64,000 bases of DNA from Mucilaginibacter daejeonensis (GTDB lineage: Bacteria; Bacteroidota; Bacteroidia; Sphingobacteriales; Sphingobacteriaceae): positions 2,790,001 to 2,854,000 of the forward strand of contig NZ_CP086068.1 of NCBI RefSeq assembly GCF_020783335.1, in the 5' to 3' direction. The translations under genes were made by a program, and so were the position numbers. How positions within the stretch are numbered: the first letter of the stretch is position 1; each line of letters begins with the position of its first letter. The notes beneath the pieces were generated by a model that saw only the letters and a program-made list of their open reading frames with translations, did not search any database and was not told the DNA's origin. Shown piece after piece: positions 46,401 to 54,977 of this stretch.

Positions 46401-46835
46401 CACGGGCTGTGAACGGCTATCTTTTACAGTACCGGTCACCGTGATCACAGCTGGAGCAGCTACAGGAGCAGCACCCCTCTTTTGGATGACCACCGTTTTG
46501 AGATAGATCACGTAAGTGAAAGGCTCGTTCACAAAGATCTGATCAAGCACGTCCTGCAGCGGTGCCTTTTTTACCGACAGGTTCACCGGTTTGGCCTCGT
46601 TCATGACGCCTGAGTTGTAGATGAAATTGTAGCCCGTTTGCTTATTCAAGTGTTCAAATACCTTACTCAATGGAGCGTTCTTTACCGATAAGCTAACCAC
46701 CTGAGCATAGGTGGCAGCACTTACCTGCAAAAAACCAACGGCTAATAAAATGATAACGAGCTTCACTATACGACTGATCTTATAAAGCATACGGGAGCGG
46801 CTCCCGCACATGAATGCGTGATAAAATTTATACAT
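43437..46835 (-). CDS. STN-domain SusC TonB-dependent transducer/transporter (unit 5)
   Basis: At 1132 residues this is the longest SusC here because of an N-terminal STN domain (about 46-112: LSVKNAPLSKVFEHLNKQTG, NLSVKKAPLQDVLDQIF). The STN domain touches a FecR-type anti-sigma factor in the periplasm and reports substrate binding. Then come a carboxypeptidase-D-like domain, TonB-box-like MNQVVVVGYGTQK, the standard plug signature DASATAIYGSRGANGVILIS and the barrel ending FGLNVSF. The matching FecR gene ends 147 bases upstream of its start, on the same strand. Import specificity is unknown, but the neighbouring GH130 gene hints at mannose-containing glycans. Confidence 0.94.
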   Translation of the reverse strand: MYKFYHAFMCGSRSRMLYKISRIVKLVIILLAVGFLQVSAATYAQVVSLSVKNAPLSKVFEHLNKQTGYNFIYNSGVMNEAKPVNLSVKKAPLQDVLDQIFVNEPFTYVIYLKTVVIQKRGAAPVAAPAVITVTGTVKDSRSQPVAGVSVTVKGSTGGTMTSPDGTFSLKLPNGDQILVFTAIGFEMQEVQVGGRTKLDIILKEKISEMNQVVVVGYGTQKKADVTGSIASVNEEALKSVPVSNLVSALQGQAPGLDIQKGNGNSHPGATPSISIRGQRSLGGASNDVLYVVDGIPYNGTYINDLNQDDVTSVQILKDASATAIYGSRGANGVILISTRRGKTGTPTVTYSGYAGVMKTLGYYDVMQPQEYESYKKWGTYNANNPNVVNAPNPYSGINDPKFYTDGITFLPAELAGRQNGTNTNWQKLIFKNGFRTNHQVGVSGGTEQTKYAISAGYFNETGIFPGLSFQRYSFKMSVDQQLGKIFKVGVSSLNSVSRTNGESINPISQALQSSPLTVPYDAAGNLIPFPGGGSLIYNPLANLVPGAVVQNRTRYNTFTTVYGEAQFTKHFKYRFNGGVELTPENYGDFYGSATFQNLSGPSTARNTSYDYRNFTLENLLVYENTFAKYHHFTGTGLFSYQQDNKSSINLTYNNILADQVQYFNPELGSNYKATGAYSKFAIVSFMGRINYDFKSKYLLTLTMRSDGSSTLAPGNKYHLFPSAAAGWNISEENFMKSINAITSLKLRAGYGMVGNAAVSPYQTLGGLAIFNYNYGTTNVTGTYPNNVPNPALGWEYTTSLNLGLDFGLLKDRINGSVDVYHQRTNDLILPQNLPITTGYTAQFLANVGKTENKGLEVTINSVNIKPNSRNDFGWTTNFNISFNRNKIVALQNGVTRDVGSNRFVGSPIESLYNYQRVGIWQNTPADSAEARRLNLTMTGAGSVIGTIRVADLNGDGVINSNDRTVVGTRQPKFYGGFTNRFSYRGVDLAVVASYRVGGTQIATFLQPSSNVNALNGKANNLNVEYWTPTNGANKYPKPNFNVGSPAYGDLLGYYNASYLKLRTISLGYTLPPGIASKIRAKSLRINASLNDAIILFSPLHNQFSGADPESAGTLNVDTPPVKSLLFGLNVSF

Positions 46836-46982
46836 TTGGTCAAGTAGGTTTATTTATAATTGATTGTTCGCACGATCGATAGATCACCTATGGCTTAACG
46901 GCAAGATCACCGGGGGCGCGCCAACGCTCCTGGTTTTCATTCATCCGGCGATCATCTCTTTATATCACTATGGAGTAAATGT

Positions 46983-48140
46983 TCAGGGCATCACCGTTAT
47001 CCTCCTTCCATCGATTTTGAAATGAATGGTTCCTGTTAATTCGAGGGTCTTCAATAGGGAGGAGATATCTTTGAACCGGGAAACAGATCCGCCAAAATTC
47101 TGGCTGGTCAACTGCCCCTTATAATCCACATCAACATCATACCATCTGGATATTTTACGCATAATGGTGTGGATGTCCTCGTTGTTGAAGGTGAATACGC
47201 CATCTTTCCACGATACGATATCATTCACATTCACCTGCTTTACACTGAATCTTTTGGCACCATGTGATAGTAAGCCCTGCTGCCCAGGATCCAATAGGGT
47301 GGTCGCGTCGTTGGTCTCGAGGCGTACCGCGCCTTCGATCAATGTGGTCTGGATGGAGGTCTCGTCAGGATAAGCCATCACATTAAAATGCGTCCCCAAC
47401 ACATTCACGTTCACTCCGCCTGATATCACCTTGAATGGATGTTCCCTATTTTTAGCCACCTCAAAGTAAGCCTCGCCAGTGAGCTCCACTACCCGATCCT
47501 TACCGTTGAACACGGTTGGAAATTTGATGGACGATGCCGCATTGAGCCATACTAACGTACCATCTGAAAGGGTGATCTGGTATTGGCCGCCACGAGGCGT
47601 GGCAATGGTGTTGTAGGCAGTAAGGTCATTCTCTTTTACGGTATGATCAGATTGGTAAATCACTTGGCCTTTATCCATCTTGGTGACCTTGGCCCCACCC
47701 TGATCAGATAACGGGCCTTTGTTCGAACCGTCAAGATCGACCATGTTACCGTTAGCCAGGATCAGGATAGCTTTGTTGCTGCCAGGTTTGATGATACTCT
47801 TGACAGGCTGCTGCGTGGTCAGCTGAGCCCTTTGTTCGGTATTGCCACGCATCGCTTTGAATAAAAGTAGTGCCCCTACCGAGATCAGCACCAGTATTGA
47901 TGCGGCAACGGCCAACCTGCCCACTGGAACGCTTTTTTCACGGTCATCCATTTTAACCTGCGCCATGAGCCCTTCTGTCAGCTTTTGTTTTACCTCGTGC
48001 TTATCTCCCATTTGAGCCGTCCACGGGTGTACCTTTAACTCGAAGTCATCTTTATGCTCCTCAAGTTTTCGCAGTTCCTCAGCGGTGCATTCACCGGCCA
48101 GGAACTTTTCATAAAGCACTAAGAATTCTTCGCTGGTCAT
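46983..48140 (-). CDS. FecR-family anti-sigma factor
   Basis: A 385-residue inner-membrane anti-sigma factor. The N-terminal cytoplasmic part (about 1-75) would hold the sigma factor, one membrane helix follows (VGRLAVAASILVLISVGALLLF, here divided around residues 74-95), then the FecR periplasmic domain (IATPRGGQYQITLSDGTLVWLNAASSI, ELTGEAYFEVAKN, GTHFNVMAYPDE) and a C-terminal DUF4974-like secretin/STN-like region (FNNEDIHTIMRKISRWYDV). It relays the state of the STN-domain SusC to the divergent sigma factor. The FecR and sigma genes are divergent with a 253-base gap, whereas they are usually co-directional. Confidence 0.93.
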   Translation of the reverse strand: MTSEEFLVLYEKFLAGECTAEELRKLEEHKDDFELKVHPWTAQMGDKHEVKQKLTEGLMAQVKMDDREKSVPVGRLAVAASILVLISVGALLLFKAMRGNTEQRAQLTTQQPVKSIIKPGSNKAILILANGNMVDLDGSNKGPLSDQGGAKVTKMDKGQVIYQSDHTVKENDLTAYNTIATPRGGQYQITLSDGTLVWLNAASSIKFPTVFNGKDRVVELTGEAYFEVAKNREHPFKVISGGVNVNVLGTHFNVMAYPDETSIQTTLIEGAVRLETNDATTLLDPGQQGLLSHGAKRFSVKQVNVNDIVSWKDGVFTFNNEDIHTIMRKISRWYDVDVDYKGQLTSQNFGGSVSRFKDISSLLKTLELTGTIHFKIDGRRITVMP

Positions 48141-48372
48141 TGGTATGTTATAGTAAAAAGGCGCCTGATAGGCGCTGGCTTAATTGGTACCACTATATAA
48201 GAGCCTATTTTATGGCACCGACTCATACACGTGGCTTGACTTTTTTATAAGCATACATCCAAAAAGCAAGTCAAGTCATACAATACACTGATTATAAGCC
48301 ATTTAAACTTAAAAAAAACTCCATGAGTATTTTAAACACCACGGGCAGTTGTTTTTAAGAAATAAAATTCCA

Positions 48373-48380
48373 TAGCTTTA
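48373..48380 (+). promoter_or_regulatory. Possible -7 element of the sigma factor gene
   Basis: TAGCTTTA resembles the Bacteroidota -7 consensus TAnnTTTG with one difference. A TTG lies 21 bases upstream (48349-48351), near the usual -33 spacing. Transcription from it would begin only a few bases before the ATG, giving a very short leader. Support is by eye only. Confidence 0.3.
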
Positions 48381-48393
48381 TAAAACCAATTAT

Positions 48394-48981
48394 ATGTCCG
48401 GAAAGAACCTTTCTGATGAAGCCCTATGGAGCTCCATCAGGTCAGATAACGTAGCTGCATTTGAACTGCTGGTAGAGCGGTATTGGGAGGCGGTGTATAC
48501 CACAGCCTATTCGTACCTGGAAGACCGCGACCTGGCCATGGAGATAGCCAACGATACGTTCATGAGCATCTGGCAAAAGAAAGGACACCTGAACATCTCA
48601 TCGTTCAAAGCTTACCTGACCACCAGCGCACGCTATCACGTTTACAAGATATTAAGAGAACGTAAAACGCTTAGGCTGGCGTACGTGGCCGACTATGATG
48701 GTCTCTCCTACCTCAATGCCCAACATAACGAGGGCGAGGAAAAGATCCGCTACCTGAACTTAAAAAGCGAGATAGAGGAAGCCTTACAGGCGCTACCTGC
48801 ACGATGCCGGGAGATATTTCTGTTAAGCCGATTAGGCGAACTGACCAACACCGAGATCGCCGAAAAACTTTCTATATCCAAAAGAACGGTAGAGAACCAG
48901 ATATCCATCGCACACCGTTACCTGCAACAAAACTCAAAGGATATCGCCCTTGGTCTGCTCCTTGCCTTCATGATACAGTAA
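48394..48981 (+). CDS. ECF sigma factor, FecI/SigX-type of Bacteroidota
   Basis: A 195-residue extracytoplasmic-function sigma factor. Region 2 spans about 20-90 (AFELLVERYWEAVYTTAYSYL, AMEIANDTFMSIWQKKG, LTTSARYHVYKILRER) and region 4 about 135-185 (LPARCREIFLLSRLGELTNTEIAEKL divided, SKRTVENQISIAHRYLQ). Its length and motifs match the RNA polymerase sigma-70 factors that pair with FecR in Bacteroidota PULs. It is divergent from FecR and should drive the FecR-SusC-SusD unit, and perhaps the GH130 gene behind it. Confidence 0.93.
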   Translation: MSGKNLSDEALWSSIRSDNVAAFELLVERYWEAVYTTAYSYLEDRDLAMEIANDTFMSIWQKKGHLNISSFKAYLTTSARYHVYKILRERKTLRLAYVADYDGLSYLNAQHNEGEEKIRYLNLKSEIEEALQALPARCREIFLLSRLGELTNTEIAEKLSISKRTVENQISIAHRYLQQNSKDIALGLLLAFMIQ

Positions 48982-49050
48982 GGTGTTAGCCCCCTCCGCT
49001 TATATTTTTCAAACGCATTTGTGTGAGCTACCTGGGTAAGCCGGGCTCTA

Positions 49051-49071
49051 TATGATCGATAACCGATCATA
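49051..49071. repeat. Eight-base inverted repeat before the GH130 gene
   Basis: TATGATCG (49051-49058) and CGATCATA (49064-49071) are perfect complements around ATAAC, 117-137 bases upstream of the GH130 start. The centre contains TAACCGAT, as does the palindrome at 7828-7847, although the half-site spacing differs by a base. It could be an operator for a dimeric regulator; nothing else proves it. Confidence 0.4.
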
Positions 49072-49187
49072 ACACCTCATGCGCAAGCGCCCTTTTTGTA
49101 TCTCTTTTACGGTTTTAGCCGGAGCTGTGAGTCAGCGAGACCGAGCGTGGCGAAGGCTTTGGTGTTATGTTATCCCAACCATATCTT

Positions 49188-50336
49188 ATGAACAAGATCT
49201 ACATTGCGGCACTTGCCGTTACCACATCTTTTTGCGTGCATTTAAGTGCTCATGCGCAGGTCAGTAACCCGCTACCCGAGTGGGCTATTGGCGGCTTCGT
49301 TAGGCCGTTAAAAGCCAACCCCATCATCGCGCCCGATAGCAGCTCGACCTTTAAGGACCCAATGACCGGCGCCACCCTACGATGGGAAGATAACGATACG
49401 TTTAACCCTGCCGCAGCTATCAAAGATGGCAAGATCGTGGTGCTTTACCGATCTGAAGATAAGACCGGCGTAAGGATCAGTACCCGTACCTCGCGCCTGG
49501 GTTATGCCATAAGCGCAGATGGTTCACATTTTAAACGGAACAGCGAGCCGGTATTCTACCCCGACAATGATGACCAAAAGGAGTTTGAATGGCCGGGAGG
49601 CTGTGAGGACCCACGCATAGCCGTGACCGAGGACGGCACTTACGTAATGCTGTACACCCAATGGAATCGCAAGGTGCCTCGCCTGGGATCAGCTACTTCT
49701 AAAGACCTTGTGCATTGGAAAAAAAATGGTCCCATATTTCAGGATGCTTGGGAAGGTAGGTTCATGAACATTCCTACCAAATCGGCCTCTATACTGACAG
49801 AGATCAAAAAGGGCAAGCAAGTGATCACCAAGATCAACGGGCAATACTTTATGTATTGGGGTGAACGAAATGTGTACGCAGCCACCTCGACCAACCTGGT
49901 GGACTGGACACCTTTAGTTGATTCGGAAGGTAAATTGAAGATACTTGCCGCTCCTCGAAAAGGCTTTTTTGATAGCGATTTTACAGAATGCGGCCCACCG
50001 GCCATACTGACGCCCAAAGGCATCGTATTGATCTACAATGGCCGTAATCACAACGGCGAGCGAGGTGACAAGCGATTTAACGGCGGCACTTATTCCGCCG
50101 GCCAAATGCTGTTCGACGCCGCTGAGCCGACCAAGCTGATAGGGCGCTTAGATGTACCTTTCTTCAGGCCAATGGAGGCCTTTGAAAAGAAAGGTCAATA
50201 TGCAAGTGGGACCGTGTTTGTGGAAGGTATGGCGTGGTTCAAGAACAAATGGTACTTGTACTATGGCTGCGCCGACTCGAGGGTGGGCGTTGCTATACAA
50301 GACCCTAAAAGGTCAAAGGAAGGCGACCCGCTCTAA
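49188..50336 (+). CDS. GH130-family beta-mannoside phosphorylase/hydrolase-like enzyme
   Basis: A 382-residue protein. I start it at the Met that opens a signal peptide (NKIYIAALAVTTSFCVHLSAHA); an ATG 21 bases earlier only adds a weak extension. The five-bladed propeller shows GH130 marks: DTFNPAAAIKDGKIVVLYRSED, RLGYAISADGSHF, GCEDPRIAVTEDGTYVMLYT with the catalytic Asp141, and the terminal YLYYGCADSRVGVAI. GH130 enzymes are mostly beta-mannoside phosphorylases, but exported members, which would lack access to cytoplasmic phosphate metabolism, include hydrolases. It follows the sigma factor by 206 bases on the same strand, so it may belong to that regulatory system. Confidence 0.85.
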   Translation: MNKIYIAALAVTTSFCVHLSAHAQVSNPLPEWAIGGFVRPLKANPIIAPDSSSTFKDPMTGATLRWEDNDTFNPAAAIKDGKIVVLYRSEDKTGVRISTRTSRLGYAISADGSHFKRNSEPVFYPDNDDQKEFEWPGGCEDPRIAVTEDGTYVMLYTQWNRKVPRLGSATSKDLVHWKKNGPIFQDAWEGRFMNIPTKSASILTEIKKGKQVITKINGQYFMYWGERNVYAATSTNLVDWTPLVDSEGKLKILAAPRKGFFDSDFTECGPPAILTPKGIVLIYNGRNHNGERGDKRFNGGTYSAGQMLFDAAEPTKLIGRLDVPFFRPMEAFEKKGQYASGTVFVEGMAWFKNKWYLYYGCADSRVGVAIQDPKRSKEGDPL

Positions 50337-50445
50337 TGGTCCTTATACCAGCTTAAAAAGGACACAACAGCCACATCGAAAATATATTTATACATTGTGT
50401 TTATTGTCAGTTATTTATAAATAATAAATAAACTAACAGTTGATA

Positions 50446-50859
50446 TTATTGAACAATAATGACCTGCTTTGAACTGTCGAAGTCACCGACAAATACGATC
50501 GCTGGACAGAGCAGATATACCTTTTCGCTATCAGACGCTACCCTGTATGGCAGATCCACCTTCACCCGGGTGTCATCAGTGAAATAGACATTGTTTTTAA
50601 GTTTAAAGGTCGCATCTACCTTTCTCGCTATGTCGACCGGTAAATTGTAGGTGACCACAACATCACCCGTGTTGCCGTTCAACAGCACGTAACCTTTTTG
50701 AGGTGTTCCTGGGCTATAGTCTTGCGAGCACGGGTCAATACCGATCACGCTGGTGGCCACCAATGACCTAGAGCGCTCTGAGCTTTTTTTGCAGCCTGTA
50801 ATGGCTACAATGCTTAAAACCAACAGAAGTAAAGGTTTAATAAAGGTCCTCATGGTCAA
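50446..50859 (-). CDS. Small uncharacterised lipoprotein
   Basis: A 137-residue protein with a signal peptide and lipobox ITGC (Cys23) followed by KKSSE. The rest is predicted beta-rich (GYVLLNGNTGDVVVTYNLP, KVDATFKLKNNVYF, YLLCPAIVFVGDF) with two Cys residues at about 44 and 118 that could pair. I recognise no family. It stands alone, convergent with the GH130 gene, and its start region is 160 bases from the divergent MscS gene. Confidence 0.7.
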   Translation of the reverse strand: MTMRTFIKPLLLLVLSIVAITGCKKSSERSRSLVATSVIGIDPCSQDYSPGTPQKGYVLLNGNTGDVVVTYNLPVDIARKVDATFKLKNNVYFTDDTRVKVDLPYRVASDSEKVYLLCPAIVFVGDFDSSKQVIIVQ

Positions 50860-51020
50860 TGCTTTACAACCTATACGTTGGATCCATTGTTAATGTAACA
50901 CCTGCGCAAAAATTCCATTAAAAAAGGTCATAAGCTTAGCTCACTATGCAACTGCCGTGTAACTGTAGTGTTGGTTAGCTATTTTACTTACATTGCATTT
51001 ATAGCCGATACAGTTCACCA

Positions 51021-52034
51021 ATGGATATCAAAGACAACACCCCTACCCAGGAACAAAAAGAAACGATCAAAAAACTTCATAACGAAGATATCAAGCGGAC
51101 CAAGATCAGTTTTTATATCGTAGCCGGTGTGCTCTGCATTGCCGCCACTTTTTTGATCCGCTTCAAAGCTTTTGATTTTATTGGCGGGTATCACAAATTA
51201 CTTGGCAACCTGCTGATGGCAGGCGCGTGCAGCTTCGGTATACTGATCATCTCCCGGTTCGTGCAAAGCCAGATCGCCAAAGGCACCTTGGAAAAAGGAC
51301 TGATCTATAACCTTATTCAGTTCACGCGGCTGGTCACCTTCATCGTGATCGTCTTCATCTTTATCTCGTTCCTCAATGCTAACTGGTATACGGCAGCAGT
51401 GTCACTGGGTTTGATCTCGTTATTACTGGGTTTCGCGTTACAAACGCCTATCGCATCGCTCATCGGCTGGTTCTATATCGTAATGCGAGGACCATTTAAG
51501 GTGGGCGATCGTATACAGGTGGGCAGTTTCAATGGCGACGTGGTCGAGATCAATTTCCTCGATACCACGCTATGGGAATTTGCCGGAAACCTGATGACCA
51601 GCGACCTGCCTAGCGGTAGGCTCATACGCTTCCCTAATAGCCTGATCTTTCAAAACCAGGTATATAATTACTCCTGGCAAAAATATCCACTGGTCTGGAA
51701 CGAGATATCCTTTTACATCACCTTTAACAGCGACCTCGACTGGGTGGAGAAAAAGCTGCGCGAGGTGACCTTGCAACAGTTGGATGCCAATACCAAAGAC
51801 CACGTACAGGACATGCGCGACGAGATATCAGACACCCCGGTAGATGATATCGATTTCGAGGAATTCCCTTTCGTGAACTATCGCATACATGAAAATAACT
51901 GGGTAGAAGTGGTGCTGATCTACATCGTTAACCCTAAGCATTCTTCGCACATGCGCAGCAAGATCGTTAAAGCCGTTATTGCCGAGATGCTAAGGTCTCC
52001 TGAAAAGGTCTCGTTCGTGGCCGAAGGCAGTTGA
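51021..52034 (+). CDS. MscS-family mechanosensitive ion channel
   Basis: A 337-residue inner-membrane protein with four hydrophobic segments (about 30-50, 62-80, 95-118 and 125-152) before the MscS beta domain (MRGPFKVGDRIQVGSFNGDVVEI with the GDRI core) and an alpha/beta cytoplasmic end. Members release solutes under osmotic shock. The pore helix region AAVSLGLISLLLGFALQTPIAS is Ala/Gly-rich as in the family. It is a single gene with no operon partner. Its role in this organism is inferred from the family. Confidence 0.9.
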   Translation: MDIKDNTPTQEQKETIKKLHNEDIKRTKISFYIVAGVLCIAATFLIRFKAFDFIGGYHKLLGNLLMAGACSFGILIISRFVQSQIAKGTLEKGLIYNLIQFTRLVTFIVIVFIFISFLNANWYTAAVSLGLISLLLGFALQTPIASLIGWFYIVMRGPFKVGDRIQVGSFNGDVVEINFLDTTLWEFAGNLMTSDLPSGRLIRFPNSLIFQNQVYNYSWQKYPLVWNEISFYITFNSDLDWVEKKLREVTLQQLDANTKDHVQDMRDEISDTPVDDIDFEEFPFVNYRIHENNWVEVVLIYIVNPKHSSHMRSKIVKAVIAEMLRSPEKVSFVAEGS

Positions 52035-52076
52035 CCGGACCAGTTGTAACGGCCCGGTCGACAGCTTCAGTAACGT

Positions 52077-52952
52077 TTAAATGGTCGGTGTACCACCGGT
52101 CACCTGTATGGTAGCGCCGGTCATGTAGCTCGAATCATTGCCCGCAAGCAATACGTAAGTAGCGGCCAGTTCGGCGGGCTGGCCGGCCCGCTTTAACGGT
52201 ACGTTCTCACCGAACTTACTCACCTCCTCAGGCGGAAATGTGGACGGTATCAACGGTGTCCAGATCGGGCCCGGAGCCACGCAGTTGACCCTGATGCCCT
52301 TTTCGGCCCATAGCTGTGCCATGCTTACCGTAAAGTTCTGTATAGCGCCCTTAGTAGCGGCGTAGGCTACCAGTACCGACTTTGGCTGGTACGCGTTCAC
52401 CGAGGTAGTGTTGATCACTGTACTACCGGGCTCCATATGTTTTTCGGCAAATTTGCACAGGTAGAACATCGGGTAAATGTTGGTCTTGAACGTTCGGTCC
52501 CATTCCTCGCTGCTAACCTCCTGCAACGACTTGCGCGACATTTGGAACGCTGCGTTATTCACCAGGATATCGATCTTGCCAAAGGCGGCTACCGCTTCAT
52601 CAATGATCTTTTGGCAGTGCGACTCTTCTCTGATATCGCCGCTTACCAGCACTGCTTTGCGGCCGGCATCCTCAATCAACTTTGCGGTGTCTCGCGCGTC
52701 GTCGTCCTCGTTCAGGTACGAGATCAGCACATCGGCACCTTCACGGGCAAAGGCAATAGCCACTGCACGGCCAATGCCTGAATCGCCGCCGGTGATGATG
52801 GCCTTTTTACCCGCGAGTTTGCCTGAACCTTTGTAGGTGGTCTCCCCGTGATCGGGCTGCGGGTCCATTTGTTTGGTGGTGCCGGGTACGTCCTGTACTT
52901 GTTCAGGGTAAGGTGGCTGTTCAAATTTTTCGGTAGGATGTTGGTCTGTCAT
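52077..52952 (-). CDS. SDR-family oxidoreductase with N-terminal extension
   Basis: A 291-residue short-chain dehydrogenase. A hydrophilic, Pro/Gln-rich N-terminal stretch of about 45 residues precedes the Rossmann fold (ITGGDSGIGRAVA), the NNAA motif (ILVNNAAFQM), the catalytic Ser in NTTSVNAYQ, Tyr-x3-Lys in YAATKGA, and VAPGPIWTPLIP. This plan matches the stress-linked glucose/ribitol dehydrogenase-type SDRs common in Bacteria (general stress protein 39 group). Cofactor is probably NADP or NAD; substrate is unknown. It is convergent with MscS, and a 36-codon membrane gene lies just upstream. Confidence 0.88.
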   Translation of the reverse strand: MTDQHPTEKFEQPPYPEQVQDVPGTTKQMDPQPDHGETTYKGSGKLAGKKAIITGGDSGIGRAVAIAFAREGADVLISYLNEDDDARDTAKLIEDAGRKAVLVSGDIREESHCQKIIDEAVAAFGKIDILVNNAAFQMSRKSLQEVSSEEWDRTFKTNIYPMFYLCKFAEKHMEPGSTVINTTSVNAYQPKSVLVAYAATKGAIQNFTVSMAQLWAEKGIRVNCVAPGPIWTPLIPSTFPPEEVSKFGENVPLKRAGQPAELAATYVLLAGNDSSYMTGATIQVTGGTPTI

Positions 52953-52992
52953 GAGGATAGATACTTTAGTTGTTGGATGTTTCGAATGGTGA

Positions 52993-53103
52993 TCACTGAT
53001 CTTGTTTTCGCTTCTCTTCTTTTCCCTTGCTTTTGCGGATGATCAGCCAGAGGGCCAAACCGAAGAAAATGAAAGCGAACGCTATTAAAAAAGGTACATA
53101 CAT
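52993..53103 (-). CDS. 36-residue single-pass membrane microprotein
   Basis: A 36-codon frame: MYVPFLIAFAFIFFGLALW, then LIIRKSKGKEEKRKQDQ. One strongly hydrophobic helix of about 20 residues is followed by a basic, charged tail, so it should insert with the tail in the cytoplasm. It fits neatly between the AsmA-like gene (gap 24 bases) and the SDR gene (gap 40 bases) on the same strand. Short proteins of this form are frequent near stress genes in Bacteroidota. It is not assigned to any family here. Confidence 0.6.
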   Translation of the reverse strand: MYVPFLIAFAFIFFGLALWLIIRKSKGKEEKRKQDQ

Positions 53104-53127
53104 GATCTTGACTATTTATGGTTGATA

Positions 53128-54909
53128 CTAATTCTTCTTCACTTCTTTGTGATGGGGCTTGATAATGCTTTTCAGCCCGCGGGTGAGAAAACTTTCGTCG
53201 GGCTTGTCTTTGTGTTGCTCCAGGCCCGACATGGCCGAGGTCATACCATCAAGCGTACTTTTCCACAGCAGCCCGAAAAATGAGCCCCTCGGCTCTCTGA
53301 TCACATTAATGGGCCCCTCTCTGAACTTACCGTTCTTTTTAGGATTGTCGTTAGGCGTGAATGTATTGGCCAAAAAGCTCAAAAATCCTCTCTTCTTAAG
53401 CGTGTCTGCTTCCTTGTCCCGTTTAAGCAGATCAAGCTTCATCCCCTTGTAGTACAGGTCGAGGTGGCCTTGTGCATGGCTGTTGTCGGCCTTCAGTTCC
53501 ATCAACATCTTGTTGATCACCCCTTCCCTAACTGAGATCTGAGCCAACGGCCTGGCCAGTGGGTTCAATGCAGCAGCGGTCATGCGGCCCATTTGTGAGG
53601 TCATAATGAACGCTCCGTCAGTACTGCCAAGATCAAATTTGAAGGTAGTGCTGGTGAGCCCGGCTCCCATTATTTTAGAGCGTGTATAACTGGTGAGGTA
53701 ATGCTTTTTCCTGATCCGCTCTTGGTCGTTGGTGATGTTGTATATCCTGCTTTCGATACCTGTCATAAATAGCTTCGAATTCTCGCCTGAACGGCGGGCA
53801 GCTATCATATACTGAAAGTAGCCGTTATGCATGAGCATGGTATCGATCGTAATATTAAAGGCCAGCTGCTTTAGCTTTTGATGCGGATGCGGCCTTCCCC
53901 GCACAGGCGGCCGGCGCTTGGGCCAGTGATAATCGTTAAGTACTTCGCCCCAAAAGCTGCCCACAGTGGCTTTGCCTATGTGGAACCGCTGATATTGCCA
54001 AATCTGATCAATGTCAATGTTGCGCAGTGCAAGGTGCTTGTAGATCAGATGTATCCTATCTTTATCATACTTAGCTGCACGGTAAAAAGCGGTCCGTCCC
54101 AACCTTGGTGACACCTCTACCAGTTCGGTGGTCATCAGCCGGGCATCAGGCATCAGATCACTACCTGAAAAAATGATGTGATACAAACTATCGGGCGTAG
54201 CGATGCGGATCTTATCGGTATGATAACTAACAGTTTTATGTTCATTTTCTCCGTTGAGTGTCGACCGTTCATAGGCACGGGATCCATCGGCTTTGATATT
54301 CCAATGTTCAAATGTGGTCTCTTTCTCGTTGGGTCCGTTCCGGTCTACCCAGGTAAAAAGCAAGTTCTGTACATTCATGGTGCTCACCGCACTGACCTTG
54401 AGTACACTCTTGGCCGCTTTTAACAAAGCTGAGGACTCGTGCGTTCGATCTTTTTCGTTCCATATTCGCCGTTTATTAATGATACGGGCCACCGGATGGT
54501 ATAAGGTAACGCTTTGTATATTGAACCGCCGACCTGCCGATGTTTTCCTGAAACCGAACTGGTGTAAACGCAGGCTATCGATGCGGAGGTGGATGATGGT
54601 GTTGGGCAACTTGCCGGCTTTAAGCAGGCGTTTCTCCACATTGCTGTCAGGAATGATCTTGACGCCGGTCAGCAGCCCTTTGCCTTTGTCTATGTCCAAT
54701 TCGAAACGATCATACTGTAACTGGTAAAGGCTGTCGCTGGCATCGATCACCATCTTTTTGATCTGATCAGTTAGCAATGGCTTAGCGATCTTGCTATCAG
54801 GCTTTGCAAGGTCTTTTTTAAAATATTGCCAACCCGCATATACTATTACTGCCAGCACGATCACACTCCCTACAACCCAGATCAATATTTTACTGCCTTT
54901 ATCTTTCAT
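53128..54909 (-). CDS. AsmA/DUF748-like membrane-anchored protein
   Basis: A 593-residue protein with one N-terminal membrane helix (ILIWVVGSVIVLAVIVYAGW) and a large, presumably periplasmic body. YDRFELDIDKGKGLLTGVKI and IIHLRIDSLRLHQF followed by long beta-rich stretches recall the AsmA/DUF748 proteins, some of which bridge lipid flow between membranes. The Lys/His-rich C-terminus (KPHHKEVKKN) is unusual. I do not see a catalytic motif. Upstream of it, 68 bases away, is the minus-strand SPW protein. Confidence 0.6.
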   Translation of the reverse strand: MKDKGSKILIWVVGSVIVLAVIVYAGWQYFKKDLAKPDSKIAKPLLTDQIKKMVIDASDSLYQLQYDRFELDIDKGKGLLTGVKIIPDSNVEKRLLKAGKLPNTIIHLRIDSLRLHQFGFRKTSAGRRFNIQSVTLYHPVARIINKRRIWNEKDRTHESSALLKAAKSVLKVSAVSTMNVQNLLFTWVDRNGPNEKETTFEHWNIKADGSRAYERSTLNGENEHKTVSYHTDKIRIATPDSLYHIIFSGSDLMPDARLMTTELVEVSPRLGRTAFYRAAKYDKDRIHLIYKHLALRNIDIDQIWQYQRFHIGKATVGSFWGEVLNDYHWPKRRPPVRGRPHPHQKLKQLAFNITIDTMLMHNGYFQYMIAARRSGENSKLFMTGIESRIYNITNDQERIRKKHYLTSYTRSKIMGAGLTSTTFKFDLGSTDGAFIMTSQMGRMTAAALNPLARPLAQISVREGVINKMLMELKADNSHAQGHLDLYYKGMKLDLLKRDKEADTLKKRGFLSFLANTFTPNDNPKKNGKFREGPINVIREPRGSFFGLLWKSTLDGMTSAMSGLEQHKDKPDESFLTRGLKSIIKPHHKEVKKN

Positions 54910-54977
54910 GTAAGCTTGGTATTCAAGTATTGGATAGGCTTTCGGTAGTGATCTACTTGGTCAGATGATCGCTCGCC

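Noticed and set aside
52035..52076. Possible terminator between MscS and SDR genes
   Set aside because: GGCCCGG can pair weakly with upstream CCGGACC, but there is no T-run on either strand.
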